A stretch of DNA of 55,745 bases from Glycomyces dulcitolivorans (lineage in GTDB: Bacteria; Actinomycetota; Actinomycetes; Mycobacteriales; Micromonosporaceae). Below are positions 33,501 through 42,332 of the stretch, piece after piece. A program made the position numbers and the translations under genes. The notes under the pieces were generated by a model that searched no databases, was not told where the DNA came from, and was given only the letters and a program-made list of their open reading frames with translations. Where the stretch lies: positions 1-55,745 of the forward strand of contig NZ_QFRW01000327.1 of NCBI RefSeq assembly GCF_003265355.1, given 5' to 3'. Every line of letters starts with the position of its first letter. Position 1 is the stretch's first letter.

Positions 33501-35514
33501 CTTCGGAGACGCGTCCGAGGATCGCGGTGCGCACGACGGCGTCGCCGATGTCGAGGTTCGCGACGACCTCGGTGAGGGTTTCGAGGCCCTTCTGGCGGGC
33601 GTCGAGGTCCTCCAGGACCGGGTTCGCCTCGGCCACGGTCTCGATCGCCTCGGCTTTGCGTTCGAGGTCGGCGATCTGCTCGTGGTAGGCGGTGAAGGCG
33701 TCCTCGCGCTCCAGGAACGCGACGGCCCGACGCCCTGTGGTCGCAAGGGATTCGGCGACGTCGGCGGCGAGCACGTCGATGCCGGCGAGGTCGATGTAGC
33801 GGGTCTCGCGGAGCGTCACGAGGTGCCCGGAGGCGCCGCGCAGCTCGGTGAGGAGCCCGACCCATTCCTCTGCGCTCTTGGGGGTCTCGCCGCGGGCGCG
33901 GCGCAGGAGCTTGACCGTGTCGGTCTGGGCGAGTTCGAGGGCCTTCGTCGCTTCGGCGGTGAGCTCGGCGACCGTGGCGTACTCGTCGAGGACGGCCTCG
34001 GCGGTGTCGCGGACCTGGCGCAGGCTGGCGTCCAGGCCGTGGAGGCCCTCGTCGCCGAGCCAAGGGTAGTCGTCGAGGCAGCGGACGGCGGCGGCGATGA
34101 GCGCCTCGAAGACCGCCTGCGCGGGCTGCATCTCGCGGACCATGCGGGCCACCGAGAGCGCGTCGGAGACGGCGCGGACGGCCTCGGCGTTGCCGATGCG
34201 GTGGATCGGGGTGTCGCCGGATTCCGTTGCGGCGGCGTGCGCTTCGGAGCAGAACGGGGTGGCCCACACCTGCATCGGGTGGACGCGGGTGGCCTCGTCG
34301 CCGGTGCTGCGGAAGGCCACGAGGGTGCCGTCGTCGAAGACCGCGTAGCCGTGGACGCTCATCGGCGCCGCGACCTCCTTGCGGATCACGTTGTACGGCA
34401 GCAGGAGCGAGCGGCCCTCGGACTGGTCGTAGAAGACGTAGAGGACGTCTTCGCCGTTGGGCGAGCGGATGATCTTCTTGAAGCGCAGGCCGGCGCTGTC
34501 GTGGTCGAAGGTCTTGAGCTTGCCCTCGTTGAGGTAGTAGCCGCCGGGGAAGATGACGCCGTGGTCCTCGGGGAGGCGCCGGCAGGCGGCGCCGATCGCG
34601 TCGGCGCGCACCACGGTGGCGGTGCGGGTGTTGTAGACGAGGTGGCGGGCGACGGTCTCCTTGTACGGGAGGATCCGCAGGATGATCAGGGGTCCGATGC
34701 GGGCGTAGGCGATCTCGGCGTCGGCGAGGGACTGGAGGGGCTCGGCGACGGGCTCGGAGTAGACGCCCTCGCCGGAGTCGGTGTTGTCCTCGATCTTGAC
34801 GGTGAGGTCGCCGTTGATGCACTCGACGAAGATCTCGTCCTCGATGGAGACGTGCGGGTGGCGGCCGGTGACGTGGTGCTCGCGGGTGGTCTGGGTCCAC
34901 TCGAAGTCGTACGGCTCGGGCCAGACCGCATCGGCCTCGCCGCGCGCGTCGATGTAGGCGGCGGTGCCGTCAGGTTGGAGCTGCCAGCGCAGGACGCGCT
35001 GGTCGGCGAGCTGCTCACCGATCTTGAAGACGGCGAGGAGGCGGGTGTCGACCTCGCGGACCTGGAGGAGTTCGGCGGAGCGGTAGTACCGGTAGATCTC
35101 GGTGAAGTCGGTGGTGAACTTCGGGTCGTCGAGGACGTGGCCGGGTTCGGTGACCTCGGTGAACGCGAAATTGCCGTTGTCGCGTTCGAAGTCGTGCAGG
35201 GCGAAGACGTCGGCGACGCCGGTCTGGGACTTGAGTCCCATGTGGACGTTGTAGCCGAAGAGGAGGCGGTCCCCGACGCGGGCGATGTCGCGCGGGACGC
35301 AGTTGTTCGCGGTGCGGATGCGGGTGGTGCCCAGGAGGGTGAGCTCGGTGGACCCGAACGCGCCGGTGCGGGCGGCGTTGAGGGCCTCGGCCCGGTCGGC
35401 GAGCTCGGCGGCGTAGCCGGCGAGGCGGGAGGAGAGGACCTCGTACGTGCCGCCGTCGAGGCTCTGCGCGGCGGGGTCGGCGGGTGCGGCTGCGGCGGTC
35501 TTCTCTTCGGCCAT
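30571..35514 (-). CDS. Giant DUF3686-type AAA ATPase (annotated elsewhere as DNA repair ATPase)
   Basis: This 1647-aa protein has an N-terminal half (about 50-450) rich in strands (RTANNCVPRDIARVGDRLLFGYN, GVIFPGGYYLNEGKLKTFD), a long coiled-coil middle (about 560-900), and a C-terminal AAA domain with PPGYGKTT near residue 1292, Walker B LLYLDDIQH near 1353 and AVCMAGNPYTEAGQKFRIPDML, as in MoxR-like ATPases. The order matches DUF3686 proteins, whose function is not known experimentally; the repair label is by annotation only. AGGGGA precedes the ATG. The flotillin and YqiJ-like genes follow the same direction upstream, so all three are likely one transcription unit. Confidence 0.82.
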   Translation of the reverse strand: MAEEKTAAAAPADPAAQSLDGGTYEVLSSRLAGYAAELADRAEALNAARTGAFGSTELTLLGTTRIRTANNCVPRDIARVGDRLLFGYNVHMGLKSQTGVADVFALHDFERDNGNFAFTEVTEPGHVLDDPKFTTDFTEIYRYYRSAELLQVREVDTRLLAVFKIGEQLADQRVLRWQLQPDGTAAYIDARGEADAVWPEPYDFEWTQTTREHHVTGRHPHVSIEDEIFVECINGDLTVKIEDNTDSGEGVYSEPVAEPLQSLADAEIAYARIGPLIILRILPYKETVARHLVYNTRTATVVRADAIGAACRRLPEDHGVIFPGGYYLNEGKLKTFDHDSAGLRFKKIIRSPNGEDVLYVFYDQSEGRSLLLPYNVIRKEVAAPMSVHGYAVFDDGTLVAFRSTGDEATRVHPMQVWATPFCSEAHAAATESGDTPIHRIGNAEAVRAVSDALSVARMVREMQPAQAVFEALIAAAVRCLDDYPWLGDEGLHGLDASLRQVRDTAEAVLDEYATVAELTAEATKALELAQTDTVKLLRRARGETPKSAEEWVGLLTELRGASGHLVTLRETRYIDLAGIDVLAADVAESLATTGRRAVAFLEREDAFTAYHEQIADLERKAEAIETVAEANPVLEDLDARQKGLETLTEVVANLDIGDAVVRTAILGRVSEVLAAVNRARAALGARRRELAVGEGKAEFAAEFALLGQSVTAAISAADTPAACDEQLGRLLLAIENLETRFADFDEFLTQLGDKRTDVYEAFSSRKQHLLDEAARRAEQLAASADRILEAVARRTLTLSSLDEVNTYFATDPMVERLRKVIGELRGLDDTVRAEEIEGRIAAARAEAGRALTDRIDLFDGDAVKFGEHRIPVNTQPLDLTLVPTGDALAFSLTGTDYRHVVDDPEFRKTARFWKQHLPSEDETVYRSEHLAAVLLHEHGAAKLLAEPDLPKFVSAAAAERYDEGYERGVHDADAAAILAEVLRLQGTAGLLRFPAAERALARLFWHTADGDEAIDAKALQATWTAQARSLARARDTFGRADVMTGLVADLEAALAGFLTAAGLTARAQSPFTPDPRLAAEYLAEQLASGTAFAASDRARALLAAFESHIGPTAWAALDDDLAALGAVGLRWDLAWNWLDAFTAQADGDRFDRADLPEALALLVAPGDATALAAELTAQVPGLLGTHARIENRVLSFRLDEFLARTGRFRRDVLPGYRAYQRRRADVIEAHRSTLRIEEFKPKTMAGFVRNQLIDDVYLPLIGANLAKQIGAGAGEGRRTDQSGMLMLISPPGYGKTTLMEYVADRLGMLLVKVNGPALGHETTSVDPADAPNATARAEVQKINFALECGSNVLLYLDDIQHTNPELLQKFISLCDAQRKMEGVWNGRTRTYDLRGKRFAVCMAGNPYTEAGQKFRIPDMLANRADVWNLGDVLSGRDKVFAQSYIENALTSNKVTAPLAGRGRADVQLLIRLAAGDPTAAPDGLAHPYSAGELDQVLSVLRKLVRIQETVLRNNLAYIASAATDDAARTEPPFLLQGSYRNMNRLAERVVPVMNDDELEAVIDDHYAGEAQTLASGAESNLLKLAELRGRLGGDRETRWEAVKDAFRREQTLGGSSDDPMSRAVGAITLLSDRVAGIESALQRRHVD

Positions 35515-35697
35515 GGGTTCCCCTGGGAGCGTTCGGGTCGGATGTCCCGCTCCGGTCCGCGGGTGCTGGTTCCAGACAGCACCCGCGAACCGGAGCGAAC
35601 GGCTGATGTGCGGTGGGCGTGACGGGCCGGTCGGCCCCGGCGCCGCGGGGGCACCGCGGGCCCCTGGGGTGGCGGGGCCCGCGGTGCCCGGTCGCGG

Positions 35698-37761
35698 CTA
35701 CCTGGCGATCTCCAGGGCGGGCTTCTCGGCGACGCCGAGTTCCCTCGCCTTGGCGAGCAGGCCGTTCAGGGCGCCTTCGTCGCCGCCGCCGTTGATGAGT
35801 TTCAGCAGCGCGGCGGAGACGGTGAGGTTCTTGACGTCCTCGGTGCCGATCCCGCCGAGGACGCCCTTGAGGTCCTCGGCGAACGACGTGGACCCGTTGC
35901 CCCACGCGGCGACCGCGGTCTGGGCGACCTCGGAGTGGGCGACGAAGCCGTCGACGGCCTTGCCGTAGCCGATGGCGCCGACGACCCGGTCGAAGAACTG
36001 GGTGTCGCCGCCGACCAGGGAGATGTCGGCCTTCGACAGCCCGGCCGCGATGACCCCGGCCTGCTGCTCGGCGATCGAGCGGCGGGCCTCGATCTCCATG
36101 GCGCGCAGCTCCTTCTCGGCTTCGAGGCGGAGGCGGTACTCCTCGTGCTCGCGGGAGGCGTTCGAGAGCGCGTCCATGGCGACGGCCTTCTCGGTGAGGC
36201 CCGCGGACTCGGCGAGCAGGCGCTCCTTGAGGGCGTTCGCGTCGGCGGTGCCCTTCGCGGCGGTCGCGGTCGCCTCGGCCTTGCCGATGGCGGCCTGGGC
36301 CTCGGCCTCGGCCTTGCCCTTCGCCTCGGCGGCCTTGGCCTCGGCGAGCCCGCCCTTCTCGATCGCGTCGGCCTCGGCCTCGCGGACCTGGACCTCGGCG
36401 AGGCCCGGGGCGGCCGCGATGGCCTGGTCCCCTTCGGCCTGGCGGATCTTCGCGCGGGCTTCGAGCTCGGCGGCCTGCTGGGCGGCCTCGGCCTCGGTGA
36501 GGCGCTGGCGGGCGAGGTGCTTGGAGGCGACCTCGGCGGCCTCGGCGCGCTTGATGTCCTTGACGAGGCTCTCCTGCGCCTCGGCCTCGGCGAGGATGAT
36601 GACGCGCTGGCGCTCGCGCTCGGCCTCTTCGGTGGCGCGCAGGCGCTTGATGCCCTCTTCCTGCTCGGCGACGGTCTTCTCGACGGCGATGCGCTCGCGG
36701 ATGACGTCGGCGATGTCGCGCTTCTGCGCTTCGAGCTCCTTGTTCGCGGCGATGCGGGCGAGTTCTTCCTCGCGTTCGCGGGCGACGACTTCGAGGACGC
36801 GGTCCTTCTCGATGCGCTCGGTCTCGACGGCGAGGACGCGCTCGCGGTTCTTCTCGGCGACGGCGATCTCGCGGAGGCGGTTCTCGTGCTGGATGCCCGT
36901 GGCCTCCTCGGTCTTGATGCGCGCGGTCTCGGACTTGAGGCGCTCCTCGGCCTGGACCTTCTGGACCTCGGCGGACTCGCGGGCGCGGAGGGTCTCGATC
37001 TCGCGCTGCTGGCGGATCTCGGCCTCGGTCTGGCGGCGTTCGAGTTCGAGGACGGCCTCGCGGGCCTCGACGTCCTGGCGCTTGATCTCCTTCTCCTCGT
37101 GGCGGCGGTGCTCGTTGGTGGTCACCGACTCCTTCGCCGTGAGCTCGGTGATCTTGCGGATGCCCTGCGCGTCGAGGATGTTCTTGGGGTCGAGCTGATC
37201 CATGGGGGTCTGCTCGAGGTAGTCGATCGCGGCGTCCTCAAGGGAGTAGCCGTTGAGGTCGGTGCCGATCACGTTGAGGATGCGGTCGCGGAACTCGTCG
37301 CGGTTGGTGTACAGGTCGGTGAAGTCGAGCTGCTTGCCGACGGTCTTGAGCGCCTCGGCGAACTTGGCGTTGAACAGCTCCTGGAGCGTTTCCTGGTCGG
37401 AGGCGCGCTTGGTGCCGATGGCGCCGGCGACGTTGAGCACGTCGTCGACCGTGGCGTTGACCCGCACGAAGAACGTGATGGAGATGTCGGCGCGGATGTT
37501 GTCCTGGCAGATCAGGCCGTCCTTGCCCGCGCGGTTGATCTCGATGGTCTTCACCGAGATGTCCATGTACTCGGCCCGGTGGATGATCGGGAGGACCAGC
37601 GCGGAGGTGAACGAGACCTTCCGGGTGCGGAGCTTGGTGACGACGAGCGCCTGGCCGGGGGCGACCTTCCGGTAGAGCCGGACGATCATGAGCAGCAGGC
37701 CCAGGAAGATGAGGGCGGCGACCACGAGCGTGATCAGGGTAGCCGAGTTGGAGGCGTCCAT
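35698..37761 (-). CDS. Flotillin-family (SPFH) membrane scaffold protein
   Basis: This 687-aa protein has one N-terminal membrane helix (about 8-28, ATLITLVVAALIFLGLLLMIV), an SPFH/PHB domain (about 30-200, with VAPGQALVVTKL and DISVKTIEINRAGKDGL), and a very long charged coiled coil (about 200-500, rich in Arg/Glu/Ala). The C-terminal flotillin segment includes ADISLVGGDTQFFDRVVGAIGYGKAVDGF. Flotillins oligomerise into membrane microdomains that recruit other proteins. It resembles E. coli YqiK, whose partner YqiJ is an NfeD-like protein, here encoded next to it. AAGGAA precedes the ATG. Confidence 0.92.
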   Translation of the reverse strand: MDASNSATLITLVVAALIFLGLLLMIVRLYRKVAPGQALVVTKLRTRKVSFTSALVLPIIHRAEYMDISVKTIEINRAGKDGLICQDNIRADISITFFVRVNATVDDVLNVAGAIGTKRASDQETLQELFNAKFAEALKTVGKQLDFTDLYTNRDEFRDRILNVIGTDLNGYSLEDAAIDYLEQTPMDQLDPKNILDAQGIRKITELTAKESVTTNEHRRHEEKEIKRQDVEAREAVLELERRQTEAEIRQQREIETLRARESAEVQKVQAEERLKSETARIKTEEATGIQHENRLREIAVAEKNRERVLAVETERIEKDRVLEVVAREREEELARIAANKELEAQKRDIADVIRERIAVEKTVAEQEEGIKRLRATEEAERERQRVIILAEAEAQESLVKDIKRAEAAEVASKHLARQRLTEAEAAQQAAELEARAKIRQAEGDQAIAAAPGLAEVQVREAEADAIEKGGLAEAKAAEAKGKAEAEAQAAIGKAEATATAAKGTADANALKERLLAESAGLTEKAVAMDALSNASREHEEYRLRLEAEKELRAMEIEARRSIAEQQAGVIAAGLSKADISLVGGDTQFFDRVVGAIGYGKAVDGFVAHSEVAQTAVAAWGNGSTSFAEDLKGVLGGIGTEDVKNLTVSAALLKLINGGGDEGALNGLLAKARELGVAEKPALEIAR

Positions 37762-37899
37762 TCGGTGGTTCCTTACGAGACTTCGAGGGGGGTCGGAAGT
37801 TACGGGCGTGGCTTCACGATAGCCAAGGCCCGCCGGTCGCGGGGTCCGCGCGGGCGCCCGCGGCACGATCCCGGGACGGGCGAAGTCCTCAAAGGCCCC

Positions 37900-38556
37900 T
37901 TATACCCCGAGCATGTCCAAGTCCGGAGGAAGCGCGACCGGGACGACGAGGAACACCTGGTCGACCTGGTCGTAGTCGAAGACGACGACCTTGGAGTGGC
38001 GCGCGAAGAGGCTGTCGTCGATGCCCGCGGGCTCGTGCGCGGAGCGGCGGACGTTGATGAGGATCACCGCGCCCTCCTCGTCGATGACCTCGGCCTGACC
38101 GGAGTCGAGGGTGACGGTGCCGGTGCGGACGATGCACACCTTGCCGACGAGGTCGGCGTGGTTCGTGGCGGGCGCGTCGTCGAAGAGCCGCGCGAGCGGG
38201 CGCGTCAGGAGCTTCGCGCCGAGCATGCCGACGCCGAGGCCGGCGACGAGCACGGCGATGCCGGAGGCGGCGGCGGGGATGAACACGTCAGCGCTGCGCA
38301 CCCACGTGGTGCCGAGGACGGTGACGATCCAGCCGAGGGTGATCCACAGGGACAGGACGACGGTGAAGGGGACCGCGCCGAACCCGAACGCGCCCCAGAA
38401 GCCGCCGGCCTCGATCTCGGGGTCGGGGCCGACGTCGACGACGTCCACGTCGAGGGCGCCCACGACGACGGCGAGCCAGTACAGGACCACGAGGACGAGC
38501 CCGAAGGAGAAGACGACCGGAGGGAAGGATAGGGCGATATCCAGGAACTCACTCAT
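37900..38556 (-). CDS. YqiJ/NfeD-like membrane protein with OB-fold tail
   Basis: This 218-aa protein has about three membrane helices (residues about 10-35, 55-85 and 95-120) followed by a cytosolic OB-like domain (LVGKVCIVRTGTVTLDSGQAEVID). That is the arrangement of YqiJ/NfeD proteins that pair with flotillins. It starts with AAGGA before the ATG at 38556 and is the first gene of the flotillin unit. A 138-base gap separates it from the flotillin gene. Confidence 0.85.
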   Translation of the reverse strand: MSEFLDIALSFPPVVFSFGLVLVVLYWLAVVVGALDVDVVDVGPDPEIEAGGFWGAFGFGAVPFTVVLSLWITLGWIVTVLGTTWVRSADVFIPAAASGIAVLVAGLGVGMLGAKLLTRPLARLFDDAPATNHADLVGKVCIVRTGTVTLDSGQAEVIDEEGAVILINVRRSAHEPAGIDDSLFARHSKVVVFDYDQVDQVFLVVPVALPPDLDMLGV

Positions 38557-38885
38557 GGGGCACGGGTCCTTCTCGGCGAATCCGGGGGACGGCTCGCGGA
38601 CGCCGCGGGGCGGCGCGCGGGTCGCGTCGACGGTTCTGCTGTGGGCCGTGCGCGCGGGGCGTTCCGCACGCGCGGGTATGGCGGGTCAGGGCACTCGCGG
38701 GTCAGCGAGATCGGGCTTGCTTCTAGGGTAATGCACGCGTCCCTCCGGGGGAAGGTTGCGCAAAGCGGACGTTCGCGCCCGCGCCACGGCGCGCCGTGGC
38801 GTCCCGCGATAAGGTGTGACCGGTTGTACAGTCGCCGTCCGGGCGCGCCCGGTGCGGTCCCGAACCCGCTTGAAGGGGAGGCCAG
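38557..38885. other. 329-base divergent promoter region
   Basis: Lies between the YqiJ-like gene (minus) and the FtsK-like gene (plus). I see TACCCT on the minus strand near 38728 and TACAGT (38827-38832) on the plus strand as possible -10 hexamers, both without good -35 boxes, and GC-rich inverted runs such as GCCACGGCGCGCCGTGGC around 38783-38800. No gene was found in it. Confidence 0.45.
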
Positions 38886-41306
38886 GTGCCCGGTTTCCAG
38901 ACTGCGCTGGCGAACGCGGCCGCGGCCTGCGACACGGCCGCCGCCCGGGCCGCCCTCGCGGCCCAGCGGCTCGGCGACGCCGCCTTCCAGACCCCTGTGG
39001 ACCCCGCGCTCCTGGCCGCGGAACGTCAGATATCCGACGCGGCCGCCGCCTCGGCCCAGCACCTGCGCACCGATCCCGAACTGCTCCAAGCGGGCCGCAT
39101 CGTCCTGCACGAGGGCCGCTCGATCCCGCTGCTGGTCCCGTTCGGGTCCCGCGGGCACCTCGCGACCTCGGTCGACGCGCGCGTCGAGGGCGTCGCGGCC
39201 CTGGTGCGGACCGCGGTCCTGCACGCCGTGGCGACCCGCGAACCGAACGGGCTGCGCGTCGTCGGCATCGACACCGCGACCCTCGGCGCCTCGTTCGCGC
39301 CCCTGCGGCCCCTCGCCGACGCGGGCGTCATCGAAGCGGTCGCGACCGACGCGCGCGCCGCCGCCGATGCCGTCGCGCTCGCCGAATCCCAAGTGGCCGA
39401 GCACATCGCGGGCCGCCGCACCGACCGGCTCCTGCTCGTCGTCGCCTCCCTCGGCGACGCGCCGCGCACCCTCGTGGAGCGGATCGACGCGCTCGCGAGG
39501 TCCGGTCTCGCGCACGGGGTCACGGTCCTCGGCTGCGGCCTCCCGGACCTCCCGCAGGCCGCCGTCATGCACGCCGTCGGGGACCATGTCGAGGTCGCGA
39601 ACCCGCCCGCGGCGCCGTTCGGGCGCGGCGACCGCCTGGCCGCGCCGGTCGCCTGGCCCGAGGCCCCCGACCCGTCGTTTCTGGCGGGCGAGGCCCTGCG
39701 GCTCGCCGAGCGCGCCAGGGCCGCCGCGACCCTCACGTTCGCCGACCTCATCCCGGCGACCCCCGAGGCCGGCGACCCGGCCCGGGGCCTGGAAGTCCTC
39801 ATCGGGCGCGACGCGGCCGGGGAGGTGCGGCTGCGGTTCGACGACGCGACCCCGCACTGGCTCGTCGGCGGACGCACCGGCGGCGGCAAGACCGTGTTCC
39901 TCCTCGACGTCCTGTACGGGCTCGCGTCCCGCTACGCCCCTTCGGATCTGGCGCTGTTCCTCCTCGACTTCAAAGAGGGCGTGTCGTTCACCGAGTTCAT
40001 CCCGACCGAGCGCGACCCGAGCTTCATCCCGCACGCGCGGGCCGTCGGCGTCGAGTCCGACCGCGAGTACGGCCTCGCGGTCCTCAAGACCCTCAACGAG
40101 GAGATGACGCGGCGCTCGAACGTCATGAAGCGCTACGGCACCAACTCGTTCGCGGGGCTGCGCCAGCACGAGGCGTACCCGCGGATCGTGTGCGTCGCCG
40201 ACGAGTTCCAGGTGCTCCTGGCCGGGAACGACCGGGTCGCCTCCGAAGCGGTGGCGCTGCTGGAGAACCTGGCGCGCAAGGGCCGCTCGTACGGCGTCCA
40301 CCTCGTGCTCGCCTCGCAGACGATCTCCGGCATCGAGGCGCTGTGGGCGAAGAAGGACTCGATCTTCGGGCAGTTCCCGATGCGCATCGCCCTGCCCGGC
40401 GCGCGCACCGTCCTGGAGCCCAACAACGATGCGGCCGCGCGGATCTCGCTCGGGCAGGTCGTCGTCAACCCCGAGGGCGGCACCGCCGGGGCCGACCGGA
40501 TCGCCCGCTTCCCCGACACCGACGCCGAGGTCATGCTGCGGCTGCGCGAGCAGCTCGGGCGGGCCCACGCCGGGGTCGGCGCGCCCCGCGTCTTCTACGG
40601 CTACCGGCCCGTCCACCTCGCCGACGCCCTTCCGGGGGAACGGAAACCGGGACGCGCGCTCCTGGGCCGCGAGGTCTCACTCCACCTCGCCGCCGCCGGC
40701 GTCGACCTCGACCGCCGGCCCGGCCGCAGCCTCGCGATCCTCGGCTCCGACCCCGTCGGCGGCGAAGCCCTCGAAGCCGCAGTGGAAACCTTGGCGGGCA
40801 ACGGGACCCAGGTGTGGGGCGTCGACTTCACCGGCCACGCCGACCTGCGGCGCACCGCCGCGCAGGTCGCCCCTGACGCGTTCGCGGCGACGCTCGCCGA
40901 GATCCCCGACGGCACCGTCCTCGCCGCCTGGGGCCTCGACGCCGCCGCCCTGGACGCCAAGGGGCAGAAGGCCCTCCGCGACCTCCTGCGGACCGGCCCG
41001 GCCCGCGGCGTCCACCTCCTCGGCTGGTGGCGCAACCTCCGCCGCTTCACCGACGACATCGGCGGCAGCGCCGGACGCGAGGACGTCGCCTGCGCGCTCG
41101 TCCTCAACCTCCCCGGCTCGGAGATCATGGGCCACTTCGGACCCCAGTTCCAGCACTGGGCGCCCCGGCCCGGGCGGGCGCTCCTGGTCGACCGGCACGC
41201 CGACACCGCGGGCGGGCGCCTCGTCGTCCCGTTCTCGCGCCCCGAAGGCCACGCGCCCGGCCCGCAGCGCAGCGGCGAAGGCTCGATCGAGAGGACCCGC
41301 CAGTGA
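38886..41306 (+). CDS. FtsK/SpoIIIE-type ATPase with degenerate second domain
   Basis: This 806-aa protein has no membrane segments. An N-terminal part of about 300 residues includes LVPFGSRGHLATSVDARVEGV. An intact FtsK-like ATPase follows, with VGGRTGGGKT near residue 328, DFKEGV, the RIVCVADEFQVLL Walker B near 435 and HLVLASQTISG. A second ATPase-like region starts near 615, where the loop reads AILGSDPVGGEA without the GKT. This tandem layout recalls FtsK/EccC-type motors, but there is no third domain and no transmembrane anchor. AAGGGGAGG precedes the GTG. The next gene overlaps it by 4 bases (GTGA). Confidence 0.82.
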   Translation: MPGFQTALANAAAACDTAAARAALAAQRLGDAAFQTPVDPALLAAERQISDAAAASAQHLRTDPELLQAGRIVLHEGRSIPLLVPFGSRGHLATSVDARVEGVAALVRTAVLHAVATREPNGLRVVGIDTATLGASFAPLRPLADAGVIEAVATDARAAADAVALAESQVAEHIAGRRTDRLLLVVASLGDAPRTLVERIDALARSGLAHGVTVLGCGLPDLPQAAVMHAVGDHVEVANPPAAPFGRGDRLAAPVAWPEAPDPSFLAGEALRLAERARAAATLTFADLIPATPEAGDPARGLEVLIGRDAAGEVRLRFDDATPHWLVGGRTGGGKTVFLLDVLYGLASRYAPSDLALFLLDFKEGVSFTEFIPTERDPSFIPHARAVGVESDREYGLAVLKTLNEEMTRRSNVMKRYGTNSFAGLRQHEAYPRIVCVADEFQVLLAGNDRVASEAVALLENLARKGRSYGVHLVLASQTISGIEALWAKKDSIFGQFPMRIALPGARTVLEPNNDAAARISLGQVVVNPEGGTAGADRIARFPDTDAEVMLRLREQLGRAHAGVGAPRVFYGYRPVHLADALPGERKPGRALLGREVSLHLAAAGVDLDRRPGRSLAILGSDPVGGEALEAAVETLAGNGTQVWGVDFTGHADLRRTAAQVAPDAFAATLAEIPDGTVLAAWGLDAAALDAKGQKALRDLLRTGPARGVHLLGWWRNLRRFTDDIGGSAGREDVACALVLNLPGSEIMGHFGPQFQHWAPRPGRALLVDRHADTAGGRLVVPFSRPEGHAPGPQRSGEGSIERTRQ

Positions 41307-41929
41307 GCGCCTTCGACGACTACCTCGCGCAGCTGCGGCGCCTCGACGAGGCCCGCCGCACCGCCGACGAGGCCGCCGCCCGGACCGCCACGGTCGCTGA
41401 GACCCTCGGGCAGCGCACGCAGCGGCTCGCCGAGCAGGCCGCCTCCCAGCGGGCCGCCGTCGACGAACTCGCCCGAACCGCCCGCACCGCGCCCCCGCAG
41501 CGCAGCGCCGCACCCGCACCTCTGGGCGACCCGAACGCCGAACTCGCCGCCGCCGAACAGGACCTCCATACGGCCGCAACCGAACTCGACGACGCCAAGT
41601 ACCTCGCCCACCGGGCCCCGTGGCTGCCTCGGTGGCGCGCCGACGAGCGCAACGGGCTGGTCTACGGGGTGTTCGCGCTCGCGTGCGTCGTCGTGCAGCT
41701 CTTCGTGCTCCGCACCGTGCGCGCCGACGACCTCACCGGCGCGATCGTCCTCGGCGCGATCCTCATCGCCGCACCGCTGGCGGCGTTCTGCCTGGGCTGG
41801 TTGACGATCGGCGTCGCCTCGCGCCCGCGCATCGGCGACGAGCACGCGAAACTGGAGCGGAACTTCCGCCTCGGCCTCGTCCTGTGCGGCTCGACCCTGG
41901 TGGTCGCGTGCCTCGGGTTCTTCAGCTAG
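41303..41929 (+). CDS. Coiled-coil membrane protein coupled to the FtsK-like ATPase
   Basis: A 208-aa protein with an N-terminal Ala/Arg/Glu-rich coiled coil (about 5-55), a proline-rich link (about 60-75), a second short helix, and two or three membrane helices (about 125-145, 150-175 and 185-208). Its GTG overlaps the ATPase stop (GTGA), so the two are made together. It may anchor the soluble FtsK-like ATPase to the membrane; this is inference. The 3' end overlaps the convergent gene by 8 bases. Confidence 0.72.
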   Translation: MSAFDDYLAQLRRLDEARRTADEAAARTATVAETLGQRTQRLAEQAASQRAAVDELARTARTAPPQRSAAPAPLGDPNAELAAAEQDLHTAATELDDAKYLAHRAPWLPRWRADERNGLVYGVFALACVVVQLFVLRTVRADDLTGAIVLGAILIAAPLAAFCLGWLTIGVASRPRIGDEHAKLERNFRLGLVLCGSTLVVACLGFFS

Positions 41930-42332
41930 AGCGGCGGCGCTTGATCAGATAGACCAGCCCGACGACCGGCAGGACCAGCGGGACGTACCCGTACCCGGAA
42001 CCGAAGTGGGACCAGACCGACGGCTCGGGGAACCAGCCGGGGTCCGCGAAGCTCAACGCGCCCACGGCGAGCACGCCGACCAGTTCGATCCCGACCGCCG
42101 CGAGCGCGGTGCGGGCCGCGCCGCGGATGATCGCGACCGCCGCGACCAGGTAGATCGCGGCGGCGACGGCGCTCAGCGTGAAGCTCACCGGCGCGTCACC
42201 GAACTTGGTCGCGACCTGGTAGCCAGCGCGGGCGCCCGCCGAGACCGCGAACACGACGTAGACGAGCACGATGAGGCGGCCGAAGCCGTCCGCGAGCGAC
42301 CGCGGGGCCCGCGCCTGGGGTTCAGCCGACAT
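41922..42332 (-). CDS. Small membrane protein, 136 aa
   Basis: Four hydrophobic segments (starting about residues 18, 48, 72 and 112), a short basic C-terminus (YLIKRRRSS) and no recognised family. The ATG at 42332 lies inside the end of the gene at 42322 (11-base overlap), so the two are coupled. Confidence 0.65.
   Translation of the reverse strand: MSAEPQARAPRSLADGFGRLIVLVYVVFAVSAGARAGYQVATKFGDAPVSFTLSAVAAAIYLVAAVAIIRGAARTALAAVGIELVGVLAVGALSFADPGWFPEPSVWSHFGSGYGYVPLVLPVVGLVYLIKRRRSS

Noticed and set aside
30580-38532. Long plus-strand open frames antisense to the giant ATPase and flotillin genes
   Set aside because: They are shadows of strongly biased GC-rich coding on the other strand. 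The products are Gly/Asp/Val-rich with no known domain.
38886-41306. FtsK-like ATPase as the EccC of a type VII system
   Set aside because: It has one intact and one degenerate ATPase domain, no membrane helices and no ecc neighbours. The WXG loci are 10-20 kb away.
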